Origin: Impatiens glandulifera
Lineage: Eukaryota; Streptophyta; Magnoliopsida; Ericales; Balsaminaceae
Length of the DNA: 64,000 bases
Direction of reading: 5' to 3'
Assembly (NCBI RefSeq): GCF_907164915.1
Contig: NC_061863.1
Span: 38,661,382-38,725,381, forward strand
Shown here: positions 1 to 10,679 of the stretch, piece after piece
Position numbering within the stretch: position 1 is the first letter of the stretch
Layout of the letters: each line of letters opens with the position of its first letter
Notes under the pieces: model-generated
Database searches by the model: none
What the model was told of the DNA's origin: nothing
What the model saw: the letters and a program-made list of their open reading frames with translations, nothing else
Position numbers and translations under genes: made by a program

Positions 1-479
1 TGACACTTGGCAAGCATGCATATACCGGTCAGGTATTGATGACGTAGTCGGCTTGCAGTACTGGACACGTGTCAAACATGCACCTTCCGGTTCTCTGATT
101 TGGATCTTCGGATAAGCAGATCATCATTGTTTTTATCGCATGCTTCTGATTCGGATCTTATCTTCTTGCATTTTCCCAAGAAGCATTTATTTCGTCATAT
201 TACGTCATCTTGTAGTTCTGAGTCTCCGGTTGATCTTTTCGTAATATGGTCCGGCTGGAGTATGAACTTTTCTTTGCTAGCCGGTCTATTTGAAATGTTG
301 AAGCCGGTTCCTCTTGATCATGACTTGATCATCTGGAGCCGGATTTCTTTGATGTATTCTTCAGCCGGTTTATGCAGTCTCCAGTAGGTTTATACGACTT
401 GGTCTGTTCCTGCACATGAGAGTTAATAATAGTTTAGTTTTCTGGCCGGTAAAAATTAACTTACTTAATTTTTCTATCA
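1..479 (-). mobile_element. Partial copia LTR (Copia-C family), cut by window edge
   Basis: The right edge ends in ...TTTTTCTATCA. Read on the - strand this is TGATAGAAAAATTAAG, the same start as the LTRs at 14202 and 15992, followed by the same GTTAATTTT and an ACCGGCCAG stretch. The segment is rich in CCGGTT motifs, as in those LTRs. Only the U3-side part lies in the window; the body of the element or solo LTR is to the left, so the TSD cannot be checked. Confidence 0.75.
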
Positions 480-1437
480 AAAACGCACATTTCACATAAT
501 CTATCAGAACAAACTTAAGCTGAACTCATCTGAACGCATTCAACTATATCCCTTCATAAAAACAATCAAAAGGTAGTTTGATACACATTTGAAAAGCTAG
601 AGTAAGCAAGTGATGCTGTCTATGTAATAAGTTGTTTTTTAAGTAACTTCTGAATAAGAGTTAGGAACATATAAAAAGAAAACATAATTCCTAATTACAT
701 AAACAATGACAAAAAAATACAGAATTGTAATGATCCACACAATTACCAAGAATGTGCACATCGTATAGCCTACCTAAACCTAACAGTGAATACTCAAGAT
801 AAATGTGAACAAAATAATCGTCACCAATTATCTCATAACTATATGCATCATGTCTCCTATAATAGAAAGTCTAAGTTCCCTTGTGAACTTCTAAACATAT
901 TCATCAGTTATGAAAATCAAAATAAGTGGTCAATACTTGTGAGAGCTAAAGCATTTGAAGCAGGCGATATTAGCTGAGGTCCTCTGACTTAGCTTAATTT
1001 ACATATTATCAGTATGATATTGAAGATAACATAGTATGGCTCGCGATAACTATAGATTTGAAAATGAATCTGTATGTATACCTGATTGAAGGGCGATAAC
1101 TATAGATCTGATGATGAATAAGATATGTGAAGAATCATCTGTAACCTCGATAGACTTACGTTTGTTCATTACAAGAACCTACAAGAAGCATATTGGGATT
1201 GAAGGCTGAGCAGAGGTAGTTTCTATGCAGAATGAGCTATACTTCCTACCGCTCACGCGAACGGAGAGAAAAATACCTAGAACGAACTAGGAGGATCTCC
1301 CGTTCATATATATGTCAAAACATATTCAAAACCCTTAAACCCTAGACTTAACAATTTTAATTAGAACGATTAATTATAAAAAACAGATCTACATAATATT
1401 AACGATTGTTAAAAGCTTCGCTGACACGAATCCGTCC
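480..1437. other. No gene seen; promoter/leader-like sequence on - strand
   Basis: About 960 bp without a supported coding region. Read on the - strand, 1300-1350 has a telo-box-like AAACCCTA match (on the + strand) and a CATATATATG stretch, followed at lower coordinates by pyrimidine-rich leader-like sequence. A short direct repeat GCGATAACTATAGAT occurs near 1043 and 1093. It may be host flank or the undefined 5' part of the LINE that follows. I cannot decide between these. Confidence 0.3.
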
Positions 1438-2583
1438 ATGTCGGCCACTTTAAATATGACTTTTGCAAACATCATAGCTTCAGCAGTACGGGAAATTCCC
1501 TCTTTTGTCAACAGTTGGTACAAGCCTGGCCAACTCTCTTAATCGGGCAATGGGTGAATCCAACACATGCTTCCCTGATCCTAAGACAGAAAATTCGAAT
1601 GCAACTATCCTCCACATAGGCTCAAGAGAGAAACACACGAATATCCTCCTTGAAAATCATGGGTCTCCAAAGCCAAGAGGAAATGGTGGAAATCTGACTT
1701 GCCTAAGCAAGAGCAATAATAAGGATTTTGCAGTCAACACGTCAGGTATGTTTTCTACCAATCCCAATAACACTCATGAGATGAATGCAAATGATAATAG
1801 AACTATTAGTGGAATACATGCCGATAGTCTAAATTGTGATAGTCTAGGACATTCTCTAGGAAAAGATAGAGTAGTTTTGGAAAATAGTCTAGGAAATAAA
1901 AATGCACAAGTTATTAACTCGGATTCTAATGAGAATCAAATTCAATTTGAGACTATTGAGATACCTGACTCAGACAAAGAAGTAGAGAAAGTAATCCAAA
2001 AATAATTGGAAAGAGAAAAAATTAATGCAGAAAATCTGGGTGAAACAGGAAAAACACAAAGAACGTCAGCAAAAGCATTGGCTAAAGAAATAGACCCAAG
2101 GAAATAGAGGGTCAGTTTTAATGTAAGGGCCAATCTGGAAGGGCTTAGAAATTAGATAACGAAATTATTGATACTTAGAAAGAAAGCCAAATCATTTTAA
2201 GCAAAGAGAAAAGTCAACAGTACACAAAGCAACTCAACCTACATTACCTACAAGACTGGAATCTCCTAAAAAAAGATGAGTACGATACTATTGTGAGCTG
2301 GTCTGTTGAAACTTTGATAGAGCTCTCTAAATGCCCCAAAACCAGAGTCTACTTCATCAAGAATAATTATAATTGGAATGTAGACCGGGTCTGGAAGAAA
2401 GCTAAAGAACATAGCAAAACTCAAGGGAATGATCAGAAAACAGAGCAAAAGTAGAGTAAAGATCAGAAAACAGGGCAAAACCAGAGTAACGAGCATAATG
2501 AACAACAAAAATAGAATACAGGGCAGAAAAACAAAAGGGAAATAAATGCTGACAATCCAGTTCAAGAAAGGAGAAAGATTTTC
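1438..2583 (+). pseudogene. LINE ORF1, 5' part (broken)
   Basis: An ATG at 1438 opens a short reading (MSATLNMTFANII...) that stops after about 40 codons. A shifted frame is then open from 1505 to 2005, with a polar Asn/Ser-rich product. A later frame (about 2260-2450) encodes a charged stretch with LIELSKCPKTRVYF, which leads across the Copia-A insertion point into the DUF4283-like region at 12972. In plant L1 elements ORF1 is an RNA-binding Gag-like protein that packages LINE RNA. Here frameshifts and TAG stops (for example near 2452 and 2512) destroy it. The Asn-rich piece has no recognised domain by itself; its assignment rests on position and continuity. Confidence 0.6.
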
Positions 2584-2617
2584 TGTTGGGTCAAATTATT
2601 TTAACTAAGTGTTGACG

Positions 2618-3390
2618 TGCAGTCTAATGTCTACGGAAATTAGACGTGCAGTCTAAATTAGTGGAGTTAGACGTGCAGTCTAATATATACGGAATTAGAC
2701 GTGCAGTCTAACTCAGTGGAGTTAGACGTGCAGTCTAACTCAGTGGAGTTAGACGTGCAGTCTAATATATTTGGAATCAGACGTGCAGTCTAACTCAGCG
2801 GAGTTAGACGTGCAGTCTAACTCAGTGGAGTTAGACGTGCAGTCTATTGGATTGTGAAAGTTAGACGTAAGTCTAACTCCTTCAGACAAGTCTGAAGTTG
2901 AACCGTAATTAGACGTGCAGTCAAATAGATTGTGAAAGTTAGACGTAAGTCTAACTCCTTCCGACAAGTCTGAAGTTGAACCGTAATTAGACGTGCAGTC
3001 TAACTCGTGGAGTTAGATGTGTAGTCTTATAGATTGTGAAAGTTAGACGTAAGTCTAACTCCTTCAGACAAGTCTGAAGTTGAACCGTAATTAGACGTGC
3101 AGTCTAACTCGTGGAGTTAGACGTACAGTCTAATAGATTGTGAAAGTTAGACGTAAGTATAACTCCTTCAGACAAGTCTGAAGTAGAACCAGAATTAGAC
3201 GTGCAGTCTAACTCAGTGGAGTTAGACGTGCAGTCTAATGGTTAGTGAAAGTTAGACGTAAGTCTAACTCCTTAAGATTAGTCTGAAATGATTGTAATTA
3301 GACGTAAGTCTAATCCCATTAGACCAGGCGGTCTAATGGATTATGCTCTTAGACGGGGATGTTTGATTTCATTAGACGAGGTCGTCTAAC
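2618..3390. repeat. Array of TTAGAC-N5-GTCTAA palindromes in 5' LTR
   Basis: Units of about 27-28 bp, each built on the interrupted palindrome TTAGACGTGCAGTCTAA with alternating spacers (ACTCAGTGGAG or ATGTATACGGAA). They pass at about 2850 into a longer unit of about 120 bp containing GAAAGTTAGACGTAAGTC and CTTCAGACAAGTCTGAAG. The array occupies nearly half of the LTR. Confidence 0.9.
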
Positions 3391-4012
3391 TGAAATATGT
3401 CTAATGCTAAGCTTAAGCAGTATGCTTGAAGCTAGCACCTGCCTACTCACATGCTATAGTTGTACTATACTCCTGCTCCACCTTCTAGTGAAGATTAATA
3501 CGGCAACTATATGCAACCAACCAACGAATGCCACGTAAGAGAATTTCCCTTATATTACTTGTTTTGTAGGTACATCTTTGATGGAATATTCGGCGCATTA
3601 CCAGTTATTGTACGACCACGATCCTTGTGCTCAGAACCTACTGTGTACTATGGAGGCTTTTCAATGGAAGAGTGCCACGTATCATTCTAAAGATTCGACC
3701 GTTAGTCTCTACCCAGTATTTATCAAATCCTAAGGACAACGGACAAACAGCCAGTCATTCGAACAACTGAGAGAAATACTATCTGAGAAGAACTACTAAG
3801 AAATCAAGCCTTTGAATACTCATACTATGAAGCTGCTTTCCTGATTGTAATGTGTGTGAATTAAGAGAGAGCTAGAATAAAAAAACACCTTTAGCTGAGT
3901 GATATTTTTCATCTTGTAAATTGAACAGAGTGTGTTTTGTTCAATAGTGAGCTAAGTGTGTGCAAACTGTATTTGATTCTAATCATATTATAGTGAATCC
4001 TTCCGGTGGTTG

Positions 4013-4055
4013 GAAGAAGGGGTGACGTAGGAGAGTTTCTCCGAACATCCATAAA
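4013..4055 (+). promoter_or_regulatory. Conserved LTR block GGGGTGACGTAGGAG...CATCCATAAA
   Basis: A ~43-bp block GAAGAAGGGGTGACGTAG followed by GAGAGTTT and CCGAACATCCATAAA. Further copies lie in the other copia LTRs: 12703-12745, 15142-15185 and 16932-16975 on +; 37914-37953, 43350-43391 and 44293-44337 on -. It lies in the downstream (R/U5-like) half of each LTR. Strong conservation between LTRs that otherwise barely align suggests a function (packaging, transcription or RNA processing). That function is inferred, not known. Confidence 0.7.
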
Positions 4056-4277
4056 TAAACTGCTGTGTTCTTTCATTACTGTCATCTTTTCATTCTTCAT
4101 CTTGAGCTTCAAACCCAAGTAAACAATTCCGCCTTGAATCTGTTTCAAGTGTTTCAAGGATTTGCGTAAAATAGAAAGTGAATTAAATCCTTAACAAGAT
4201 TTTTTTCAAACCGTTTTTCATAAGCCTTCATCAATAGCCAGACCCCCATCTCTATCGATAAAGCCGATCCTATCAAT

Positions 4278-4289
4278 TGGTATAAGAGC
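4278..4289 (+). other. Copia-A primer-binding site
   Basis: TGGTATAAGAGC, two bases after the LTR end. It differs by one base from TGGTATCAGAGC, the usual plant copia PBS complementary to the initiator Met-tRNA 3' end. Confidence 0.85.
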
Positions 4290-4320
4290 CCTGTTTCTAT
4301 TCTCAAGCTTTTCCTGAAAA

Positions 4321-6150
4321 ATGTCGACCATAACCAAAAATGCTAGTGCTACAACCATTCCAACCTTTTCTCGAGAAAACTACATTGTATGGAAGAAAAG
4401 AGTTCATACTCATCTTTCTTCTCTTCATGACGACATGTGGAGTGTCGTCACAGAAGGTCCTATCAAGATCGATAAGGAAAAAGCTGAATGGACCGCTGAA
4501 GAAAAGAGACAGAACAACCTCAACAACATGGCTCTTGATGTTCTGTACAGATCTCTTGATGACAGTATGTTCAACTATATCATCGAATGCGATACTGCCA
4601 AAGAGGTCTGGGACAAACTCACCCAACTGTGTGAGGGCAACGAGCAAACCAAGGAAAACAAGATTATGGTTGCCACTCAACAGTTTGATAGCTTCAAGAT
4701 GCGTCCTGGTGAAACAATGAACGACTTCAACACCAGATTCAACAAGATTGTCTCCTCCCTATCCATCTTAGGAAAGACTTATAGCAACAGGGAGCTTGCT
4801 ATCAAGGTCATGTGTTCTCTTCCAAGGGAATGGGACATAAAGACAATAGCGATGAGAGAATCCAAAGATCTTAACAAGATCTCTCTCTTTGATCTCTTTG
4901 CTGATCTCAAGGCCTATGAGTTCGAGCTGAACTGTAGGATGGAAGAAGATCAACCCACATCCGTTATCATTGCCAAGGCGCTGGTGACTGCTGAAGAGCC
5001 ACCAACCGCCCCGGATGTGAAGATGGAGGCTCAGCAGCTGAGCAGCGACACCATGTCTCTCATTGTGAAGAAGTTTGGCGACTTCATGAAGAAGAGAAAC
5101 TCTAACTCAAACTATTCAAATTCTAATGACAATAAAAAAACTAAATCTAATGTTACTTGTTTTAACTGTGGTATTAAAGGTCTTTATGCATCGGAATGCC
5201 GAAGCCGAAACGTGAAGATGCCAAAGATGATGGAAAAGAGCTGAAGGCTCTTATGGCAGGTGACGGGAAGAACAAACGAAGCAGCCATGGTTCCTACTTC
5301 TCATCCAGTGAAAGTGATGAAGAAGAGGTGGCATGCTTCATGGCGAGAGAAGATGAAGAAAGGACTCAGGAGACTGAGGTATTTGACTTCTCTTCCGAAA
5401 GGTTTTCAAGAGAACAACTGGTAGCTGCACTAGATGAAATGGTCATTGAGTACAAAAAGCTAGCAGAATCCCTGAATGAAACTAAATCTCCACTAGAAAT
5501 ACACAAACCGAATCTATTTCAAACTAAAGAGTCAAACGTTTTTGAAAAGAAGGTTGAAGAGATCTCATCTGAGAATGAGATGCTCAGAGAACAGATTAAA
5601 ACTCTTTCATCTGAAAATAAAAGGTTAAACTATGTTGTATGTGCATGCACAAGGTCTGGAGAAGTTGTCAAATATCAGATCAACAAGTTAAAACCTACTG
5701 GATCTAGATCCGGATTTGGATTTGATAGCAATGACCCTAACCTGTCCTGCAAAAAGTCAAACTCACCGACTGACAAGCTTAAGCCAATAAGTTTTGTCAA
5801 AGGAAGTCTGACTGACATTGAATCTGATCTCATTCATGAAGAAGTAGCTTTCAAAAATGAAATAATTTATGTTCCGCCGACTGTTAGCTGACTTAAGAAA
5901 AAGCTGGAAGCAGCTAGCAAGTCTGGCAATCTAAAACCTGACTCTAAGTCAAGGAGTTTTAAAGGAAAGTCTTCTTCAAAAGCTAAAGGATCAGTGGCTA
6001 GCAGAAAGTCATCTGCTAAGTCAAAATCTTATGCATTAATCACAACACAAAATAGGAAATCCATTAGAATAACTCAAATATGGATTCCTAAGGGACTAAT
6101 TGACCGAGGACTCAATTGAATATGGGTACCAAAATATGTAAATAGTTTCT
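4321..6150 (+). pseudogene. gag: Copia-A gag (UBN2-type), frameshifted
   Basis: An ATG 45 bp after the LTR opens a Gag of the copia UBN2/Retrotran_gag type: FSRENYIVWKKRV near residue 18, TKENKIMVATQQFDSFK near 110-125 and LKAYEFEL near 195 are typical. A CCHC zinc knuckle follows at about residues 280-293 but reads CFNCGIKGLYASEC, with Leu where His is expected. Near 5200 a one-base loss shifts the frame. The rest of Gag continues from 5196 in another frame, with a Ser/Glu-rich stretch and a predicted coiled coil (KVEEISSENEMLREQIKTL). It passes a TGA at 5889 and reaches the Sirevirus-like tail IWIPKG and IWVPK near 6085-6145, with a TGA at 6117 between them. In a working element Gag forms the virus-like particle. 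This copy is not translatable as one protein. Confidence 0.88.
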
Positions 6151-6953
6151 TTTGTAGGTGATGCAGGAGAAGTGCAGGAAGGAAGCAAGAAGAATACTCT
6201 TTTGAGTACACATCCTAGAAGATCAACAATGGATTTTTCCATTCTAGTAGATTAAATGTTTTTATTTGTTAAAAATATTTTTGGTCTTTGGACCACAAAA
6301 ATTGTTTCTTATGATTTTCTGTCCCTATACAAAATGAGAGGGAAAATTACTTTGGACGTAAAGTTACCCTCTAGACGAATATTCTTAATCAGTCTATTAG
6401 ACAAGTGTGTCTAAAAGGAACGGTCTGTACTTAGACGTATTTTTGCTTAAAATCTATACATCTAAGTCTATATGTTGAGGTTTAAAACCTACGCGGTTAG
6501 ACGTACACGTCTAATAGACGTTAGACGTTTTTACGTCATGAGCAAGAGGATGCTCACGTCTAACCAAACACACGTCTAACACGTGATGTTCATGCGGAAT
6601 TAGACGTACACGTCTAATAGACATTAGACGTAATTAGACGTATGCGTCTAATGGACCCATCCGTCTAATAGACGTTTAGTTATATGAATTTATGCAGTAA
6701 GAAAAACGTCTAACTACGTGCCGATTAGACTAATCAAGGACAACTGTCCCACGTGAGGAGATATCCGTTTTTCCCGCTCAAATATTAAAGAGTTATCTCT
6801 TACCAACATGAAGACACGTGTCTTTCAAGTTTAGAGAAAATGACTGATATACCCTCATTTTTAATGATGACTCTTCGGAAAGGACGTCTAACATTTATTG
6901 ATGGGCCATACCCTTAAGAAAAGTGACGGTTATTCTGTATATCTTTTCTCTGT
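6151..6953 (+). other. Non-coding gap replacing pol; palindromic ACGTCTAA motifs
   Basis: About 800 bp without a coding signal where protease, integrase, RT and RNase H would be expected. From about 6350 it contains many copies of TTAGACGTACACGTCTAA-like palindromes and isolated ACGTCTAA half-sites. These are the same motif as the LTR arrays but irregularly spaced. They lie immediately upstream of the TATA-like box at 6954. Confidence 0.75.
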
Positions 6954-6963
6954 CTATATAAGG
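6954..6963 (+). promoter_or_regulatory. TATA-like box before the downstream ORF
   Basis: CTATATAAGG, followed by a pyrimidine-rich leader (TTTTATCTCTCG, TTTCTTTGCATTCC) and the downstream ORF about 100 bp later. The arrangement matches plant Pol II core promoters and recurs before the three paralogous ORFs in Copia-B. Confidence 0.6.
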
Positions 6964-7059
6964 GCATCCTTGCATGAGTTTGAAAGCTTTTTATCTCTCG
7001 AAATCCTTAATAACACTAGTTTTCTTTGCATTCCTCTTTCTAAATCTCTTTGAAATCTT

Positions 7060-10000
7060 GTGTCCGTTCATATTCTTCTAAAATTGGTGAACAAGAGAAT
7101 CACTTTGGGTCATTGTACATTGCAGGTGAATTTTCCATCGGTCTACACTTTCGATCAGCCGGAAGTAGTGGATATGTTCAGAACCCTAGAATATTCCGGG
7201 TTGAGAAAGTTTCTTGGAGGTCCATTTATTTTCTATGAAAAAGAAGTTCGCGAGTTCTTTAAATCTGCAACAATGGTGGGCAATTCTATAGTAGCAACCG
7301 TCAACGGCGTGGAAATATCTTTTGACGAATCTCTTTATGCGGAGTTCTTTGAACTTCCAACTGAAGGGCATACGTTCGACATGGTTCTCTCATCAAATAT
7401 TATGCAAGAGATGAAGAAGGCCTTTTCTGCCGATGGTTCAATGATCCATGTAAATGGAAATAAGAAGGTCCTCAAACCTCACTTTATTTTGCTGAACGAT
7501 GTGATATGAAAAGAACTCCAAGGGAAGTCTGGTTCCTTTCATCTCTATAGTCAAGACCGTTTTGACTATATGTGCGCCATCTCGAAAGGAATCCAGGTAA
7601 ACTGGGCTTCTACTCTCTTCCAGAACCTTAGCTTTTCTTTTTGCCAGGCAAACAAGGAAAGTACAACGTATGCGGCTCAACTGAGTCGATTGATGGAGCA
7701 TTTGGGGGTTCTTATGGGTGAACCTAAGCAAATCAACACTCCCAGGGTATTTTCTGCCCTTACAGTCGCTAGCACCCTGATGAGGATGAAGAACAATATG
7801 GAATCTGCCTCAGGTGCATCTAGTTATCAAACAGGTGGCAAGTCTTCTACTCGACCCAGACAGCCGTCTGCTTCCATTATGTCAACGGGGGCAAAAAGAT
7901 CAAAGACTATGAATGAATCGGAGGCCAGTTCCTCCAGTCTGAAAATTTCCACAAAGAAAGATTCTGAATCAGTCGATTCAAGAATAAGGCAAGGTCCAGG
8001 CGTACTTGCTTCTACTCCCATGACCTCTTTGTCTTCTCCGGCGACCATCCTAAGAAAGCCCTCGAGATCTAGTGTCTCAAAGGAAAAGAAGTCGAAGGAG
8101 CCCCGAGCGTCTAAATCCATGAAGGTAACCTCCTCTAGATCTTTGGCCGATGTGTCTAAGTTTAATGTTCCTGTGATGGAACAAGATGAATATGTTTTTT
8201 CTCCGATAAAAGAAACAGCTGAAGGGACCGATGTTGAGTCAGCTGGTCCAAATAATGAAAATGCTAACAGAACTGAGTCTCATGTTATTCAACCCGATCA
8301 AGTAGCCGCAGGTGCTACAGAAATTGGTCAACCAGAACAAGGTGCAGTTCTTACCCTTGTTGCTAGTAAATCTGCTGAAAAGGAGTCCTCTGTTCCTATC
8401 AGAGAATTTACCTCTCCAAATCCCGTTCCTAAGGATTCCTTAATAGTCGGGAAGGTAACTCGTGTGGAGCTCCCTGCTGAGCTGTGTAAGAAACCCCAAT
8501 CGGTGTACGAGTTGAGGCGTTCCGCAAGGCTGTCATGTGGAATTGTCTTCAGTGAACCCAGACCTGCTCCAAGATCAATCGAGGTGGTTGGAAAAAGTAA
8601 GAATATTGAAATTTCGATTAATGAAGAGGTATCAGAGGCAACAAGCATTGTTGACCTCGTGTTAGATCAAGTCAAAGCCATTGCGGCTGAAAAGATGGAA
8701 ATTTTTGAATCATGGATTCTTGAAAGAGTGTCTTCCAAGTACATTGAAGCTCTAAGCAATTCTGCAATAGTCCAAGAATGGAAGAAACGTGTAGCCAATG
8801 AGAAGAAAGCTCTCAAATGGGCTAAAACTTCAGATGTGGCTGAAGCTCTGAAGAGAAAGGATCTTATTCAAGCGTGCTTAAGTGGAAGAGCATTATTCCC
8901 AATTCTTGAAGTTAGAAAGACTAATTTTAACCCTGTTGAGAAAGGCTCTAAAGTGGAAGCAAAAGTGTTGAAGAGATTAGACGACATCATGGATAATTAC
9001 GTCTCGGTTGTTACCCGATACGTTCATGGCGCTAATTGCTCTGGAGCAAATCCCTTCGATGATGATGAACTGATGGATATCTTTGATGTTAATGATGATA
9101 CAAATGAGCTAGATGCTGCTCTTTTGATTGAATTTGGAAATTTTTCTACTGAAGAAAGACGTATTTTGGATCAACATGTTCAAGAGAATCCTATTTTAGA
9201 AGAAGAAGAAATGATTGTTCAAGAGCCTGAACAAGCTTTTCTAACGAATGAAGAAGAAGTTGTTGAAGAAGATGTTGTCGAGGAGTCTGCTAAAGCTCCT
9301 ATTGATGAAAATGTTGTGATATCCCCTATTGTGAGAACAGAGGAAGCCCAAGAAAAGGTGGCTGAAGTTTCTCAGCCAGAGATTATCAGATCTGAGGGGG
9401 AACCCTCTAAACAAAAAGATTCTGAAGAAGAAAGTCCCTCATCTGAGGAGGAACATAACCAATATGCTAGCTATGCCAGGCCTCTTGTATTCCCCAAGAT
9501 CATTGCGGGAAGTGTTCATGAAAATGTCAACAATCCTCTTCACTACTCTAGAGATCTGTATGAAAGATTTCAGAGAGCTGAAAGGGAACTGTTAGAAGAA
9601 GAGCAGAATGAAGCTGATAGAATGAAGCTGATAAGGTAGATGAGAAGGATCAACCGGAGCAATCCATGCAGATTCATACCCATTTTGAACCCATTCAGAG
9701 TATGGCAGTAGAGTCTCAAGAGAATTCATCTAACGAAGAATCCTCTACTGAAGGTATTAAGCTTCTAAAGTCTATGACTTCTGTTCTCTCCTCTCTTCAG
9801 AAGAACATGGTTTCAATGGGATCAAACATGATAAAAGCTTTGAACACCCAGAAATAAGAGAGAAAGGAATTTGCCGAGGTTGTCAAAGTTCTTACTGAAT
9901 TGGACAACACTCTGAAGATGAACACGTATGAGACTCACGTCTCAATTTTAAACTTCTCCAACTTTGAAAAGAAGCTCTATAGTCGTCAATCTGAAATGAT

Positions 10001-10493
10001 GGACCTTGAAAGGCACATCAATGATGATCTTCATAGGGAGACTATGGATGAACTCAGTTTGATGAAGAACCAGATGGTGAAAATCCAAGGATGTTTAAGA
10101 AGAAATGATGGTGAACGACTGGAATTTGCTGACTCTATTGCAAGAAAGTTTCAATCAAAAGAGTACGCGAAAGCCGATGCTGAAAGAGATCAACCTCAAA
10201 TCACCCAAGGCGAGTCAAGCAGAAGAAGTGACGGTGTGTCAACCGACACTAGATATAGACGAGCGCCAAGCAACGATGAAAATCCTAGGCCAACTAAAAG
10301 AGGCAGAGGTCGAAGCGGTGGTGATCGTGGAGGCCGAAGTAGTGGTGGTGGCCGTGGAAGGCAATCTGGCTTTGATCAAAGAGGTCGTGCCAGTGGAGGT
10401 GATCGTGGTGGTCACAGTCTTCCTCCTTTTCTAAATATGTTAACCGGTCAAGACATGAGCCCAACCGATCCTCGAATAAAAAGGGAAGAATAA
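7060..10493 (+). pseudogene. Long env-position ORF of Copia-A, RGG-tailed; unknown function
   Basis: A reading of about 1,140 codons, not homologous to any enzyme I recognise. The N-terminal ~250 residues are shared with three ORFs in Copia-B: LQVNF, GLRKFLGG, EFFKSA, IVATVNG and ELPTEG, then QVNWASTLFQNL. Next come a Ser/Thr/Lys-rich region (7800-8150), an ELRRSARL motif (~8508), an acidic Glu-rich stretch (9180-9300), coiled-coil-like heptads (9550-9620 and 9900-10100) and an Arg/Gly-rich RGG tail (10300-10430), typical of RNA binding. Breaks: the only start in frame is GTG/TTG (an ATG may have decayed near 7099), TGA at 7507, a 14-bp duplication at 9606-9633 that shifts the frame, and TAA at 9855. 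Sireviruses are known to carry env-like ORFs here. No signal peptide or membrane segment is evident, so envelope function is not supported. An RNA-binding accessory role is an inference from the tail. Confidence 0.75.
9606..9633 (+). repeat. 14-bp tandem duplication causing a frameshift
   Basis: GAATGAAGCTGATA occurs twice in immediate succession (9606-9619 and 9620-9633). Counting one copy only, the upstream frame leads directly into the frame that is open after 9634. The duplication is therefore the frameshifting lesion. Confidence 0.9.
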
Positions 10494-10665
10494 TAATTTC
10501 TTTTCTCCTACTTTGTTTAAGTTTCTCAAACAATGTTTCTTTGATGATGTTTTGAATATTAGTTTTGGAAGTTTGTGAAGTATCCTGTAAGTGAACAAGG
10601 TTTTGTTTATTTATATGACGAATGCGTATTTTGGTATATATATGCAGGTTTTAAATTTCATCATC

Positions 10666-10679
10666 AAAAATGGGGAAAT
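10666..10679 (+). other. Copia-A polypurine tract
   Basis: AAAAATGGGGAAAT directly before the 3' LTR start TGTTGGG. It would prime plus-strand DNA synthesis. Confidence 0.85.

Larger units (their letters stand above)
2584..4275 (+). repeat. Copia-A 5' LTR (1692 bp)
   Basis: Starts TGTTGGGTCAAATTATTTT and ends GCCGATCCTATCA directly before the PBS. Compared with the 3' LTR it lacks about 150 bp just after the first 35 bases and has a shorter palindromic repeat array. The U5 side carries the GGGGTGACGTAGGAG block shared by the other copia LTRs in the window. Confidence 0.9.

Noticed and set aside
2266..2565. Hydrophobic 99-residue frame on -
   Set aside because: Antisense of the Lys/Gln-rich LINE ORF1; hydrophobicity is an artefact of the reverse complement.
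2749..2967. Repetitive peptide frame (SEGVRLTSNFHN repeats) on -
   Set aside because: It lies inside the LTR palindromic array; a by-product of the repeat.
7060..10493. Retroviral-type envelope protein
   Set aside because: Position fits the so-called env-like ORF, but no signal peptide, transmembrane helix or cleavage site can be seen; the RGG tail points to nucleic-acid binding instead.
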